A stretch of 41,480 bases of DNA, taken from positions 1 through 41,480 of the forward strand of contig JAAYRL010000010.1 in NCBI GenBank assembly GCA_012518795.1, written 5' to 3'. This document shows positions 7,587-16,526 of this stretch, piece after piece. A program made the position numbers and the translations under genes. The notes under the pieces were generated by a model that saw only the letters and a list, made by a program, of their open reading frames with translations, had not been told where the DNA came from and searched no databases. The DNA is from Clostridiaceae bacterium. GTDB taxonomy: Bacteria; Bacillota; Clostridia; Saccharofermentanales; DTU023. Numbering within the stretch: position 1 is the first letter of the stretch; each line of letters starts with the position of its first letter.

Positions 7587-7634
7587 TTGACCTGTAAAAA
7601 AGTTTTGATATAATAGAAAACAAACAATTGTTCT
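7587..7634 (+). promoter_or_regulatory. recA promoter with LexA-like box
   Basis: TTGACC (7587-7592) and an extended -10, TGATATAAT (7606-7614), form a strong promoter with a 16-base spacer. Just downstream, CAAACAATTGTTCT (7621-7634) resembles the Firmicutes LexA/DinR box CGAAC-N4-GTTCG. It fits the GAAC-N4-GTTC core with one mismatch. The site sits at the transcription start, where a repressor would block recA until DNA damage. Confidence 0.65.
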
Positions 7635-7648
7635 ATTAGGAGGACCAT

Positions 7649-8803
7649 ATGGCAAAACGTCGTAAACTAGCAAAAAGCAAACAGATTTCCAAACCACAAT
7701 CGGAAAGTGAACGTCAAGAAGCACTGAGGGTTGCTTTAGCAAAAATTGAGAAAGAAATGGGCAAAGGTGCAGTCATGCTCTTAGGTGACGATGACTATGA
7801 TTTAGAAATCGATACTGTGTCAACAGGTGCTTTATCTTTAGATCTTGCTTTAGGTATTGGCGGATTGCCGAAAGGGAGAGTTGTTGAAATTTTCGGTCCT
7901 GAATCATCGGGAAAAACGACGGTTGCTCTCCATGTGATCGCAGAAGCTCAAAAAGCCGGAGGAATTGCTGCTTTTGTAGATGCTGAACATGCTCTTGATC
8001 CTACTTATGCAGAAAAAATCGGTGTTGATATTGATAATCTGATTATTTCTCAACCGGATAACGGTGAAGAAGCTTTAGAAGTAGCCGAGGCTTTGGCGAG
8101 AAGTGGAGCGATCGATGTAATAGTCGTTGACTCGGTTGCAGCTTTGGTTCCGCGTTCCGAGATCGAAGGCGAGATGGGTGATGCAACCATGGGTGTTCAA
8201 GCCAGATTGATGTCGCAAGCCTTACGTAAGCTATCCGGTGTCCTACATAAATCAAATACAATGATTATATTTATTAATCAATTACGGGAAAAGATCGGTA
8301 TTATGTTCGGTAATCCGGAAACTACAACCGGCGGACGAGCTCTTAAATTTTATGCATCGGTCAGACTTGATATCAGAAAAATTGAAACATTGCGTGATGG
8401 ACAAGATATAATCGGTTCTCGTACAAGAGTAAAAGTAGTTAAAAATAAAGTTGCACCGCCGTTCAAAGAAGCTGAATTCGATATTATTTATGGCAAGGGC
8501 ATTTCTCAAGAAGGTTGTATTTTAGATTTAGCTGCAGATATTGATGTGATTAATAAAAGCGGATCATGGTATTCATATGGTGATACCAGAATCGGTCAAG
8601 GCAGAGATAATGCTCGTCAATGGTTAGTTCATAATCCGGAAGTTATGGCTGAAATAGATGCTAAAGTGCGCGAATATTATGAACCGGAAGAAGATGATGA
8701 TATCTCTGAAACAGCTGAACCAGATCAAATTAAAGACACAAATGATAATAAAGTGTTAAAAGAACCGGATGATCTGGATGAATTGCTTAATCTGGACTTA
8801 TAA
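7649..8803 (+). CDS. recA: DNA recombinase RecA
   Basis: RecA forms ATP-dependent filaments on single-stranded DNA, catalyses strand exchange and triggers LexA self-cleavage. The 384-residue protein has the Walker A motif GPESSGKT (83-90), the segment VDAEHALDP, the Walker B region [22 protein letters not shown] and the loop [19 protein letters not shown]. The C-terminus is acidic (many Asp/Glu, ending LDELLNLDL), as usual. A basic N-terminal extension of about 18 residues precedes the conserved core. ATG 7649 is preceded by AGGAGG. It has its own promoter and a LexA-like box, and recX follows 112 bases downstream. Confidence 0.98.
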   Translation: MAKRRKLAKSKQISKPQSESERQEALRVALAKIEKEMGKGAVMLLGDDDYDLEIDTVSTGALSLDLALGIGGLPKGRVVEIFGPESSGKTTVALHVIAEAQKAGGIAAFVDAEHALDPTYAEKIGVDIDNLIISQPDNGEEALEVAEALARSGAIDVIVVDSVAALVPRSEIEGEMGDATMGVQARLMSQALRKLSGVLHKSNTMIIFINQLREKIGIMFGNPETTTGGRALKFYASVRLDIRKIETLRDGQDIIGSRTRVKVVKNKVAPPFKEAEFDIIYGKGISQEGCILDLAADIDVINKSGSWYSYGDTRIGQGRDNARQWLVHNPEVMAEIDAKVREYYEPEEDDDISETAEPDQIKDTNDNKVLKEPDDLDELLNLDL

Positions 8804-8915
8804 TAACGTATTTAAACCGGATTTAATATAAGATTTAATCTAAATTGTTGTAGTAAAGAAACAAAAGCAATAATTATAGCGAAAATAAATTAGTTTAAAA
8901 ATAATAGATGAAATA

Positions 8916-9515
8916 ATGAATAAGGAAGAATCTTTTCAAAAGCGTTTAGCCAAAGCGCAAGAAATAGTTTCACAACTCCATAAAAATTTTCCGAAAAAAG
9001 GAAAAACAAATCAAGCCTCTGATGTATCCACCAAGCATCAAGAGGCTTATTTAACTATGCGTCAGCGTGCAATTAAATACATCGGCATTGATCGAGGCAA
9101 ATCGTATGGTCAAGTAAAAAAGATTTTAGAAAAAACTTTTCCTGAAAAGTCAGCCTCGAATCCACAGCTTGTAGAGCAAGTTATTCAGGATTTGATCAAT
9201 GATCAATACTTAGATGAATATTTATGTGGCAGAAGAATAATCAAAAGACATTCCGGACGTGCCCAAAAATCAAAAGAATATATTCGACAATTAATGTTTC
9301 GTCAAGGTATCAGTAAGCAGACAATATCAGATTTAGTCTTGGAAATTGATGATGATAGGGTAACAGCCGAAGCCTATAGAATAATTAAACAGGATGAATG
9401 GGAGATATCCCAACCGGAAAAGGTAATGCGCCATTTAGCTTCCAGAGGATATTCCACTAGTATCTGCCGAGAAATTGTGCGAAAATGGTTAGATGAAATC
9501 GGAACTGATGAATAA
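8916..9515 (+). CDS. recX: regulatory protein RecX
   Basis: RecX binds RecA filaments and modulates recombinase activity. The 199-residue protein has the typical tandem three-helix units: AIKYIGIDRGKSYGQVKKIL, then LINDQYLDEYLCGRRI, with the conserved D(x)YLDE-like motif followed by RRIIKRHSGRAQKSKEYIRQLMFRQGIS, and a C-terminal MRHLASRGYSTSICREIVRKWL. The first ~45 residues are a charged extension. Location directly after recA supports the call. No Shine-Dalgarno sequence is evident before ATG 8916. Confidence 0.88.
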   Translation: MNKEESFQKRLAKAQEIVSQLHKNFPKKGKTNQASDVSTKHQEAYLTMRQRAIKYIGIDRGKSYGQVKKILEKTFPEKSASNPQLVEQVIQDLINDQYLDEYLCGRRIIKRHSGRAQKSKEYIRQLMFRQGISKQTISDLVLEIDDDRVTAEAYRIIKQDEWEISQPEKVMRHLASRGYSTSICREIVRKWLDEIGTDE

Positions 9516-10866
9516 TTATTATATGTTATCTCTGGGATGTCCAAAGAACGAAGTAGATGCAGAATGTATGAGTTATGCACTCAGCAATTCGGCTTTCAAT
9601 TTTGTTGATGATCCCTATATGGCAAATTTTTTAATTGTCAATACCTGCGGTTTTATTGAATCAGCTAAAGAAGAAGCGATTTCTGCAATTTTAGATTTAG
9701 CCGAGATTAAGGAGTCTAATCTGAAAGAAAATAGGACAACTTATTTAATTGTAACCGGCTGTTTAGGGCAAAGATATGCTGCTGATATATATCAGGAATT
9801 CCCGGAAGTAGATTTAGTATTAGGTACTGCTCAGTATGACGAGATTGTCGATTCAGTTAAAAGACTTCAGCAAGGTCAAATATTGAAGGATACTTTACCC
9901 GGCAGCCCCGGCAGTATTCAACATTTACTACAAGGTGAACAAGCAGCGGCTGATCGATTATATGCTTATTTGAAAATTGCAGAGGGTTGTTCCAATCATT
10001 GTGCTTTTTGTGCTATACCCGGTATCAGAGGTCCTTTACTTTCAAGACCGATGGAAGATGTAATTGCCGAAGCCGAAGTTTTAACTAAACGTGGTTTTAA
10101 AGAAATAATTTTGATTGCCCAAGATACGACACGTTATGGGCAGGATATATACGGAGAACCTTGTTTGCTGGAACTTTTACAAAGTTTGATTGAAATTCCT
10201 GATATCGGACTAATTCGCTTAATGTATGTTTATGGTGACGTATTTTCAGATCAACTGATCGACTTCATTGCTGATCACCCGCAAATAGCGGCCTATATCG
10301 ATTTGCCGATTCAGCATGCATCGGATAAGATTTTACAATCTATGGGTAGAAGAGATACTAATAAACAATTAAGAGAATTAATTGCCAAATTGCGTTCAAA
10401 GATTCATAATCTGATTATCAGAACAACTGTTTTAGTCGGTTTTCCGGGAGAAACAGAGCAAGATTTTGAGGAATTGAAGCAATTTATCAAAGATATCAAA
10501 TTCGATCGTCTGGGTTGTTTCGTGTTTTCTCCGGAAGAAGGTACTCGGGCATATAAAATGTCTGAATTGCCACCACGAGAAATTGCTGAAGCAAGGTATG
10601 ATCAAATTATGAGTTTGCAAAAAATAATTTCCTTGACAAAAAACCAAGAACGGATAGGAAGAATTTATCAGGTTTTACTTGAAGATATCAGTACGGACGG
10701 ATTGTTTTTTGTCGGACGCAGTTATGGTGAAGCGCCGGGAATTGATCCAAATATTTATGTTCTGGCACAAGCAGAAGATATTAAAATCGGCGATATTGTA
10801 GATGTAAAGATTATTGATGCAGATGATTATGATTTAACAGGAGTAAGTGTTCATGAATTTACCTAA
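9508..10866 (+). CDS. rimO: ribosomal protein S12 methylthiotransferase RimO
   Basis: RimO is a radical-SAM enzyme that adds a methylthio group to a conserved aspartate of ribosomal protein S12. The sequence begins MNNYYMLSLGCPKNEVDAE, the UPF0004 domain with its first cluster cysteine. The radical-SAM triad is CSNHCAFC (Cys at about 161, 165 and 168), followed by IPGIRGPLLSRP, which favours RimO over MiaB. The C-terminal ~70 residues form a TRAM domain. The in-frame ATG at 9493 is also possible; I prefer 9508 because RimO proteins start a few residues before the LGCPKN motif. It overlaps the recX end by eight bases, and pgsA starts inside its 3' end. Confidence 0.94.
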   Translation: MNNYYMLSLGCPKNEVDAECMSYALSNSAFNFVDDPYMANFLIVNTCGFIESAKEEAISAILDLAEIKESNLKENRTTYLIVTGCLGQRYAADIYQEFPEVDLVLGTAQYDEIVDSVKRLQQGQILKDTLPGSPGSIQHLLQGEQAAADRLYAYLKIAEGCSNHCAFCAIPGIRGPLLSRPMEDVIAEAEVLTKRGFKEIILIAQDTTRYGQDIYGEPCLLELLQSLIEIPDIGLIRLMYVYGDVFSDQLIDFIADHPQIAAYIDLPIQHASDKILQSMGRRDTNKQLRELIAKLRSKIHNLIIRTTVLVGFPGETEQDFEELKQFIKDIKFDRLGCFVFSPEEGTRAYKMSELPPREIAEARYDQIMSLQKIISLTKNQERIGRIYQVLLEDISTDGLFFVGRSYGEAPGIDPNIYVLAQAEDIKIGDIVDVKIIDADDYDLTGVSVHEFT

Positions 10867-11449
10867 TCGTTTAACAATTTTGAGGATGATCCTCGTACCC
10901 TTCGTTATTTTATTTATGTTACCAATCAGTGGTTGGACATTTTGGAATGAATTTGTTGCAAGCCAAACAGCACATATTATTGCTCTGGTACTATTTTGTA
11001 TTGCTGCTTTAACTGATTTTCTTGATGGGCGTATTTCCCGCAAATATAATCTGGTTACCAATATGGGGAAATTTTTAGATCCGATCGCAGATAAATTATT
11101 GGTTATTTCAACGTTTGTTGCTTTAGTTCAACTTAATAGAATACATTCGTTCGTTGTTGTAATTGTTTTGGCACGTGAATTAATTGTAACCGGACTTAGA
11201 CTGTTAGCAGTGGAACAGGGCAAAGTAATTGCCGCCAGTGTCTGGGGCAAGGCCAAAACTACAACCCAAATCATTGCAATTATCTGGTTAATGCTTGAAC
11301 CGATTATTTATTCGGCAAATCCTTTAATTGCTGCAAATCATACACTAAAGATAGTTGGCGATATTCTTGTTTTGTTGTCAGTAATTTTGACTTTAATCAG
11401 CGGTTTAGATTATTTGTTGAAAAACAAAAACATTTTAAAACAAGCATAA
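10853..11449 (+). CDS. pgsA: CDP-diacylglycerol--glycerol-3-phosphate 3-phosphatidyltransferase
   Basis: PgsA makes phosphatidylglycerol phosphate, the first committed step of phosphatidylglycerol synthesis, at the membrane. The ~198-residue protein begins MNLPNRLTILRM, typical of PgsA. It has the CDP-alcohol motif DGRISRKYNLVTNMGKFLDPIADK, with Ser in place of the usual Ala before the Arg. There are four to five membrane helices. ATG 10853 is preferred over GTG 10847 because AGGAG (10839-10843) is nine bases upstream of it. It overlaps rimO by 14 bases, implying co-transcription; rimO-pgsA pairs are common in Firmicutes. Confidence 0.93.
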   Translation: MNLPNRLTILRMILVPFVILFMLPISGWTFWNEFVASQTAHIIALVLFCIAALTDFLDGRISRKYNLVTNMGKFLDPIADKLLVISTFVALVQLNRIHSFVVVIVLARELIVTGLRLLAVEQGKVIAASVWGKAKTTTQIIAIIWLMLEPIIYSANPLIAANHTLKIVGDILVLLSVILTLISGLDYLLKNKNILKQA

Positions 11450-11450
11450 T

Positions 11451-11522
11451 TTGACAAATAATTCAGACAGTCACAATATAAGTTACAATAAACTTGACAC
11501 ATCCGGTTTTTTTGTTTACAAC
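11451..11522 (+). promoter_or_regulatory. possible tandem promoters upstream of acpP
   Basis: TTGACA occurs at 11451-11456, with CAATAT 17 bases on. It occurs again at 11494-11499, with TACAAC 17 bases on. Both -35 boxes are perfect but the -10 boxes are weak. One of them probably drives acpP. Confidence 0.4.
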
Positions 11523-11567
11523 TATATTCGTGATAAAAATATAAATTAAAATAATGTGGAGGTAAAT

Positions 11568-11810
11568 ATGTCTGCTGAAGATATTTTTGAACAGGTCAAA
11601 GAACTATTAGTTGATCAATTAGGTGTAGATGAAGATTCTATTTCCATGGATTCGGATTTTATTGATGATTTAAATGCCGATTCATTGGATATTGTTGATT
11701 TAATTATCACCTTGGAATCTGAATATGACATTTCTATTCCTGATGAAGATGCACAGCGTTTAAAGACTGTAGGCGATGCAGTAGATTTCATCGTAGCAAA
11801 TGCTGAGTAA
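11568..11810 (+). CDS. acpP: acyl carrier protein
   Basis: Small acidic protein (80 residues) carrying growing fatty acyl chains on 4'-phosphopantetheine. The attachment serine lies in [11 protein letters not shown] (about residues 34-44), preceded by FIDDL. The protein is highly acidic and of family length. ATG 11568 follows a strong GGAGGT; a GTG twelve bases upstream overlaps that ribosome site and is not the start. The gene is followed by a strong terminator, so it is transcribed apart from rnc, although acpP-rnc-smc adjacency is typical. Confidence 0.96.
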   Translation: MSAEDIFEQVKELLVDQLGVDEDSISMDSDFIDDLNADSLDIVDLIITLESEYDISIPDEDAQRLKTVGDAVDFIVANAE

Positions 11811-11860
11811 AGTATAACTATTGTCAAAGCTAGGAAACATTAATAATGTTTAGTCAAATC

Positions 11861-11886
11861 AGGGATACTTTTGGTATCCCTTTTTT
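11861..11886 (+). terminator. Rho-independent terminator after acpP
   Basis: AGGGATAC (11861-11868) and GTATCCCT (11874-11881) form a perfect 8-bp stem with a five-base loop, followed by a run of six T. Because the longest possible rnc reading frame starts inside this hairpin, it also argues for a later rnc start. Confidence 0.9.
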
Positions 11887-11909
11887 CTGTAATTGGTCGG
11901 GGGAACAAT

Positions 11910-12662
11910 GTGGAAAAACAAAGAAAGTTTTGCGAAATAAATAATATTACTTTTAATAATGAAGAATTAATTAAATCTGCTTTGACTCATTCAACTTATG
12001 CCTATGAAAATAGTGAAGAAGTCAAATATGATAATGAACGTTTGGAATATTTAGGTGATGCAGTATTACAATTAGTAATCAGTGAAGCATTATTTCATTT
12101 GAAGCCTGCGCTTGATGAAGGGTTGATGACAAAATACAGAGCATTGATAGTTTGTGAAGATACATTGACTCAAGTTGCTGAAGATATAGACTTAGGTAAA
12201 TATCTCTATTTGGGCAAAGGCGAGGAAATGACAGGAGGTCGCGAGAAAGCTTCAAATTTGTCGAATGCTTTGGAAGCAACTTTTGGTGCAATATATTTAG
12301 ATCAAGGATTTGCTTACGTTCAAAGAAAAATAATAGAATTATTACAAAAATATATTGATTTAGCTGTTTCGGGTAAGTTGATTTATGATTTTAAAAGCAG
12401 TTTATTAGAAATGGTTCAAGCAACCAGGGGCAGCAGTACAATGAATTTTGAAATTATTGCCGAAGAAGGACCGGTTCATGACAGAACTTACACTGCTGCA
12501 GTAAATGTTGATGAACATAAAGTTGCTGTAGGGCAAGGTTCAAGCAAAAAACTTGCAGAACAAGCTGCAGCTAAACAAGCTTTGCAAATTTTATCTTGCG
12601 ATGAAGATGGTTGTTATTTAGTCAATGATCTGGAAGATTTGCAGGAGCATTCAGGTGAATAA
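11910..12662 (+). CDS. rnc: ribonuclease III
   Basis: RNase III cleaves double-stranded RNA, including rRNA precursors and the SRP RNA precursor in Gram-positives. The catalytic signature NERLEYLGDAVL and the later metal-binding EATFGAIYLDQG are both present in the N-terminal ~150 residues. A C-terminal double-stranded RNA-binding domain follows (VGQGSSKKLAEQAAAKQAL). I chose GTG 11910, preceded by GGGGG about six bases upstream. The longer frame from TTG 11871 would begin inside the acpP terminator. The product is about 250 residues, slightly longer than usual because of a short acidic tail. It is followed by smc. Confidence 0.95.
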   Translation: MEKQRKFCEINNITFNNEELIKSALTHSTYAYENSEEVKYDNERLEYLGDAVLQLVISEALFHLKPALDEGLMTKYRALIVCEDTLTQVAEDIDLGKYLYLGKGEEMTGGREKASNLSNALEATFGAIYLDQGFAYVQRKIIELLQKYIDLAVSGKLIYDFKSSLLEMVQATRGSSTMNFEIIAEEGPVHDRTYTAAVNVDEHKVAVGQGSSKKLAEQAAAKQALQILSCDEDGCYLVNDLEDLQEHSGE

Positions 12663-12720
12663 TAAGCGAGAAGATTAATTTCTTCTAACAACAATTATAT
12701 AGGAATAGGATTTGTAACAG

Positions 12721-15700
12721 GTGTATCTTAAGTCCCTCAGTATGCAAGGATTTAAATCCTTCCCGGATCAAACTTTAATTGAATTTCATCCGGGAATAAC
12801 TGCAATAGTCGGACCTAACGGTTCCGGTAAATCTAATATAACCGATGCTATTCGTTGGGTATTAGGTGAGCAAAGTGCGAAAACTTTGCGCGGTTCACGG
12901 ATGGAAGATGTTATTTTTAATGGTACAGAAACCAGACGACAGCTTGGATTTGCTGAAGTTACAATCACTTTCGATAATAAAGATCATTATATCCCTTTAG
13001 ATTATGAGACAATCGAAGTTACCAGACGCTACTATCGTTCGGGTGACAGTGAGTACTTAATTAATAAAGTCCAATGTAGATTAAAAGATATACGCGAACT
13101 GTTCCTTGATACCGGAATCGGCCGTGACGGTTATTCAATTATCGGTCAAGGCAGAATTGATCAAATTTTGAGTGATAATTCAGAGGAAAGGCGCAAAGTC
13201 TTTGATGAAGCTGCCGGAATTGTAAAATTCAAATTGCGCAAAAATGATGCTGAGCGCAAACTGGAAAGAACTGAACAAAATCTGGTGCGAATTGAAGATA
13301 TTGTTCAAGAAATTGCTCAACGCCTTGATCCATTAGAAAAGCAAGCTGAGAAAACTAAAATCTATCAAAAACTTTCGCGTGAAATTAAAGATATTGATAT
13401 CGGTTTAACTCTTTATGATATCAAGCGCAATCAAAATGAATATGAAAAAAGTGAGCAAGCATCAAGTGATCTTTCAGAAGATTTGAAAGAAGCCAGAGAT
13501 CTGTCGCAAAAACTGAAAAATGATTATAAGAAATTTGAAAATAATTTAGCTGAAATTGATCAGGAAATTGAAACGAAACGTTTGAAACAATCAGTACAGA
13601 ATGCGGATTTGGCTGAATTAGGTGAAAAAAGAGCAATTGCCAAAGAGCGTAAACGATCGCTAAAACTTCAAATAGAATCTAGTATTAGTCGACAATCTGA
13701 ATTAAAGATCGAACAACGTTTATTAGATGGCGATCTTGAACAAAAACAAATCCGGAGTGAAAAATTAGCTGAAGAAGTAAAAGAATTAAACGAAAAATTT
13801 GAATCGGCAAATAAAGCTGTTACTGATAAAAATCAAGAGCTCAATCAATTCAATATTCAAATTGAAAAAATCGGCGATGAATTAAAACAAAAGCAGGAAC
13901 AAATCTTTAATTTAAAGAATTCAACTACTTCGTATGCCCAAGAAATAACTTTAATATCCGAAGAAATTTCTTCACTGGAAATACAAATTAAAAACTTAAA
14001 CTTGAAAATGCTTGAAATTGAGACACAATATCAAGAAAAAAATCAATTGTATAAAAAAGAGGAAGAATCTTTTGCGTTAACTAATTCGGATTTAATAAGT
14101 GTACGACAAGAGGTGGATAACGTTAGAGCGGATCTGACTGCCTTGGATCAGACAAAACAGCAGTTATCAAACGAACTCAACAATTCGCAATATCGTTTAA
14201 AAACTTTACAAGAACTTGAAGCCAGCAGAGAAGGATTTCATCAAGCTGTAAAGGCTATAATGCAGAAAGCTGAAAGAGAACATGAATTTGGCAGAGGTAT
14301 TCACGGTCCGTTAGCTGAATTAATTCATGTCCCGCAAAAATATGAAAAAGCAATTGAAGTTACTTTGGGTGCAGCTTTACATAATATAGTTACTTCTACC
14401 AAATCAGATGCTTCACGTATGATTGAATGGCTTAAACAGACTAAATCCGGTCGTGAAACCTTCTTACCATTGGATACAATCCAAGCTCGGTATATTTCAG
14501 AACATGATCTTAAAAAAATTAAACAACAATCAGGTTTCTTAAGTATAGCTTCAGCTGTTGTAGATTATGCTGAACAATATACTGATATTATCGGACAGTT
14601 ATTGGGAAGAGTAATTATTGCGGAGGATCTGAAACAAGCTCTTGAGATATCTGCAGCAATTCAACAAAAATATAGGATTGTTACTTTAGCCGGAGATATT
14701 GTTCAAGTAGGTGGTTCAATGACCGGAGGACAAGATAAAAAACAATCACCCGGTTTACTACGTAGAAATCGTGAAATAGCTGAATATAAAGAGAAAATAA
14801 AGGAGCTTGATCAAAAAATCAATTCTAATGATTTGGCTATTGAAAAGCGAACAGCAATATTGATAGCAAATGCACAAATTCAAGCCGATTTAGAGAAAAG
14901 TTATTTGGAAAAAGAAAAGTATCTTTATCAACTGTCAACATTAACTGAACAGCTAAAGCATGAGCTCGAACAAGTTAAACAAGAGTTAAAAGATAAAAGT
15001 GATAACTTGGAGAAATATCAGAATCGAACAGAACAAGCAAAACAGAATCAACTTGAAACAGAAACTGATTTAAAGAAAACTGAACAAATTCAAAGCGAAT
15101 TATCTAACAAATTAGAAGTTTTACAACAATCTCAAGAGACTGCTAATCAAAAATTTGAAGAATTTCAAGACCAAATGATTGCCCTGAATATTTCATTGCA
15201 GACCAAAAAAGAAACATTAGCAAATTATACTGCTTTAGCAGAGCAGGCTAAGCTTGATTTTACTACACAAAAAAGCAAACAAGAAAATCTTGCTAAACAG
15301 ATAGATAATTATAAGCATGAATTAGAAAAAATTTCTGAACAAACGGTTGAATACGAAAATAGATATCAAAATATTGAAGAAGAACTTGCTATTTTATTGG
15401 AAGATATTGAACATAAGCAATTAGAGAGAAATCAAATTGAAAAACAACAACATGATCTTTTCACTAAAGTAGAACTTCAGGCAGACCAAGTTTCAAATTT
15501 GCAACTGCAACTGGAACGTTCTCGCCAAAGAACTGACAGATTAGAGCAGAACATCCTTTCAGCCAAAAATCATATTTGGGAAAACTATGAAATTACTTAT
15601 ATTGAGATCAAACAAGATGAATTTCTGATTGAAAACATCACAGAGTCCAGAGAAATTTTGAAGCAGATTCGTCGTGAAATCAGAGATTTAGGACCGATTA

Positions 15701-16299
15701 ATCCGAATGCGATTGAAGAATATAATGAAGTTTTAGAACGCCATAATTTCATGCAGATGCAAAAAACAGATATTGAATTGTCAAAAGATAAATTGATTGA
15801 TGTTATACATGATCTTGAAAATGCGATGTCAAAGCAATTTATGGAAAACTTTGCTCAAATTAATCATAATTTTAAAGAAGTATTTTCTGCCCTTTTCATT
15901 GGAGGTGAAGCAGAACTTGATCTGGAAACTGATGACCCTTTGACCTCAGGCATTGTAATTAAAGCTCAACCTCCGGGAAAAAGACTGCAAAATTTGAGTT
16001 TGTTATCAGGTGGTGAAAGATCTTTAACTGCAATTGCTTTACTATTAGCAATTTTTAAACTGAGACCTGCCCCGTTTTGCGTCTTAGACGAAGTAGAATC
16101 AGCGTTGGATGAAACCAACATTATCAGATTCACCGAATATCTTAAAAAATATACAGATGAATCACAATTTGTTCTGGTTACCCATCGCAAAGGTACAATG
16201 GAAGCCTCAGAACGTTTATATGGTATAACCATGAAAGAACGTGGTGTTTCTAAAGTTTTATCGCTTGAACTGACAGATGCTGAAATGATCAATGAATAA
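12721..16299 (+). CDS. smc: chromosome segregation protein SMC
   Basis: SMC is the ATPase of the condensin complex (with ScpA and ScpB) that compacts and aligns sister chromosomes. The 1192-residue protein has a Walker A GPNGSGKSN at about 32-40, then a long coiled coil. The hinge spans about 525-675 (HGPLAELIHVPQKYEKAIE to GGSMTGG), followed by a returning coiled coil. The ABC signature LSGGERSLTAIALL is near 1093-1107, with a Walker B segment FCVLDEVESALDETN. Domain order and length are normal. The start is GTG at 12721, with AGGA about 11 bases upstream. The last 22 coding bases belong to a three-copy tandem duplication extending into the 3' flank. ftsY follows. Confidence 0.97.
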   Translation: MYLKSLSMQGFKSFPDQTLIEFHPGITAIVGPNGSGKSNITDAIRWVLGEQSAKTLRGSRMEDVIFNGTETRRQLGFAEVTITFDNKDHYIPLDYETIEVTRRYYRSGDSEYLINKVQCRLKDIRELFLDTGIGRDGYSIIGQGRIDQILSDNSEERRKVFDEAAGIVKFKLRKNDAERKLERTEQNLVRIEDIVQEIAQRLDPLEKQAEKTKIYQKLSREIKDIDIGLTLYDIKRNQNEYEKSEQASSDLSEDLKEARDLSQKLKNDYKKFENNLAEIDQEIETKRLKQSVQNADLAELGEKRAIAKERKRSLKLQIESSISRQSELKIEQRLLDGDLEQKQIRSEKLAEEVKELNEKFESANKAVTDKNQELNQFNIQIEKIGDELKQKQEQIFNLKNSTTSYAQEITLISEEISSLEIQIKNLNLKMLEIETQYQEKNQLYKKEEESFALTNSDLISVRQEVDNVRADLTALDQTKQQLSNELNNSQYRLKTLQELEASREGFHQAVKAIMQKAEREHEFGRGIHGPLAELIHVPQKYEKAIEVTLGAALHNIVTSTKSDASRMIEWLKQTKSGRETFLPLDTIQARYISEHDLKKIKQQSGFLSIASAVVDYAEQYTDIIGQLLGRVIIAEDLKQALEISAAIQQKYRIVTLAGDIVQVGGSMTGGQDKKQSPGLLRRNREIAEYKEKIKELDQKINSNDLAIEKRTAILIANAQIQADLEKSYLEKEKYLYQLSTLTEQLKHELEQVKQELKDKSDNLEKYQNRTEQAKQNQLETETDLKKTEQIQSELSNKLEVLQQSQETANQKFEEFQDQMIALNISLQTKKETLANYTALAEQAKLDFTTQKSKQENLAKQIDNYKHELEKISEQTVEYENRYQNIEEELAILLEDIEHKQLERNQIEKQQHDLFTKVELQADQVSNLQLQLERSRQRTDRLEQNILSAKNHIWENYEITYIEIKQDEFLIENITESREILKQIRREIRDLGPINPNAIEEYNEVLERHNFMQMQKTDIELSKDKLIDVIHDLENAMSKQFMENFAQINHNFKEVFSALFIGGEAELDLETDDPLTSGIVIKAQPPGKRLQNLSLLSGGERSLTAIALLLAIFKLRPAPFCVLDEVESALDETNIIRFTEYLKKYTDESQFVLVTHRKGTMEASERLYGITMKERGVSKVLSLELTDAEMINE

Positions 16300-16366
16300 G
16301 TTACAAGTGCTGAAAGATTAATAAATAAGTTGTAAGAGCTGATATAATTAATGAATAAATTGTAAG
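16278..16366 (+). repeat. 29-30-bp tandem repeat, three degenerate copies, starting inside smc
   Basis: Copies at 16278-16307, 16308-16336 and 16337-16366 share the pattern (T/A)GCTGA...AATAA(G/A)TTGTAAG. The first copy contains the last 22 bases of smc and its stop codon, so the gene end seems to have been duplicated downstream. Confidence 0.75.
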
Positions 16367-16447
16367 ATTATATTTAAAATATGTTTAATAAATAAACCGA
16401 AAAATTCAAAACATGATTAAATATCATAGAAAAGATTATTAATTAAG

Positions 16448-16512
16448 ATTATTAAACAATATTATTAAACAATATTATTAAACAATATCATTAAACAATA
16501 TTATTAGACAAT
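16448..16512 (+). repeat. 13-bp tandem repeat, five copies
   Basis: The unit ATTATTAAACAAT is repeated five times without gaps; copies 1-3 are identical and copies 4 and 5 have one substitution each. The array ends just before the ftsY ribosome site. The unit count could vary between strains by slippage. The rest of the 227-base gap holds the degenerate smc-end repeat. Confidence 0.95.
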
Positions 16513-16526
16513 ATGAAAGAGGGCAT

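Noticed and set aside
11871-11909. Upstream TTG start for rnc
   Set aside because: It lies within the acpP terminator hairpin and has no ribosome site; GTG 11910 has GGGGG upstream and matches family length better.
15966-16292. 108-codon minus-strand ORF
   Set aside because: It lies opposite the conserved smc ATPase C-terminus and resembles no protein family; a shadow frame.
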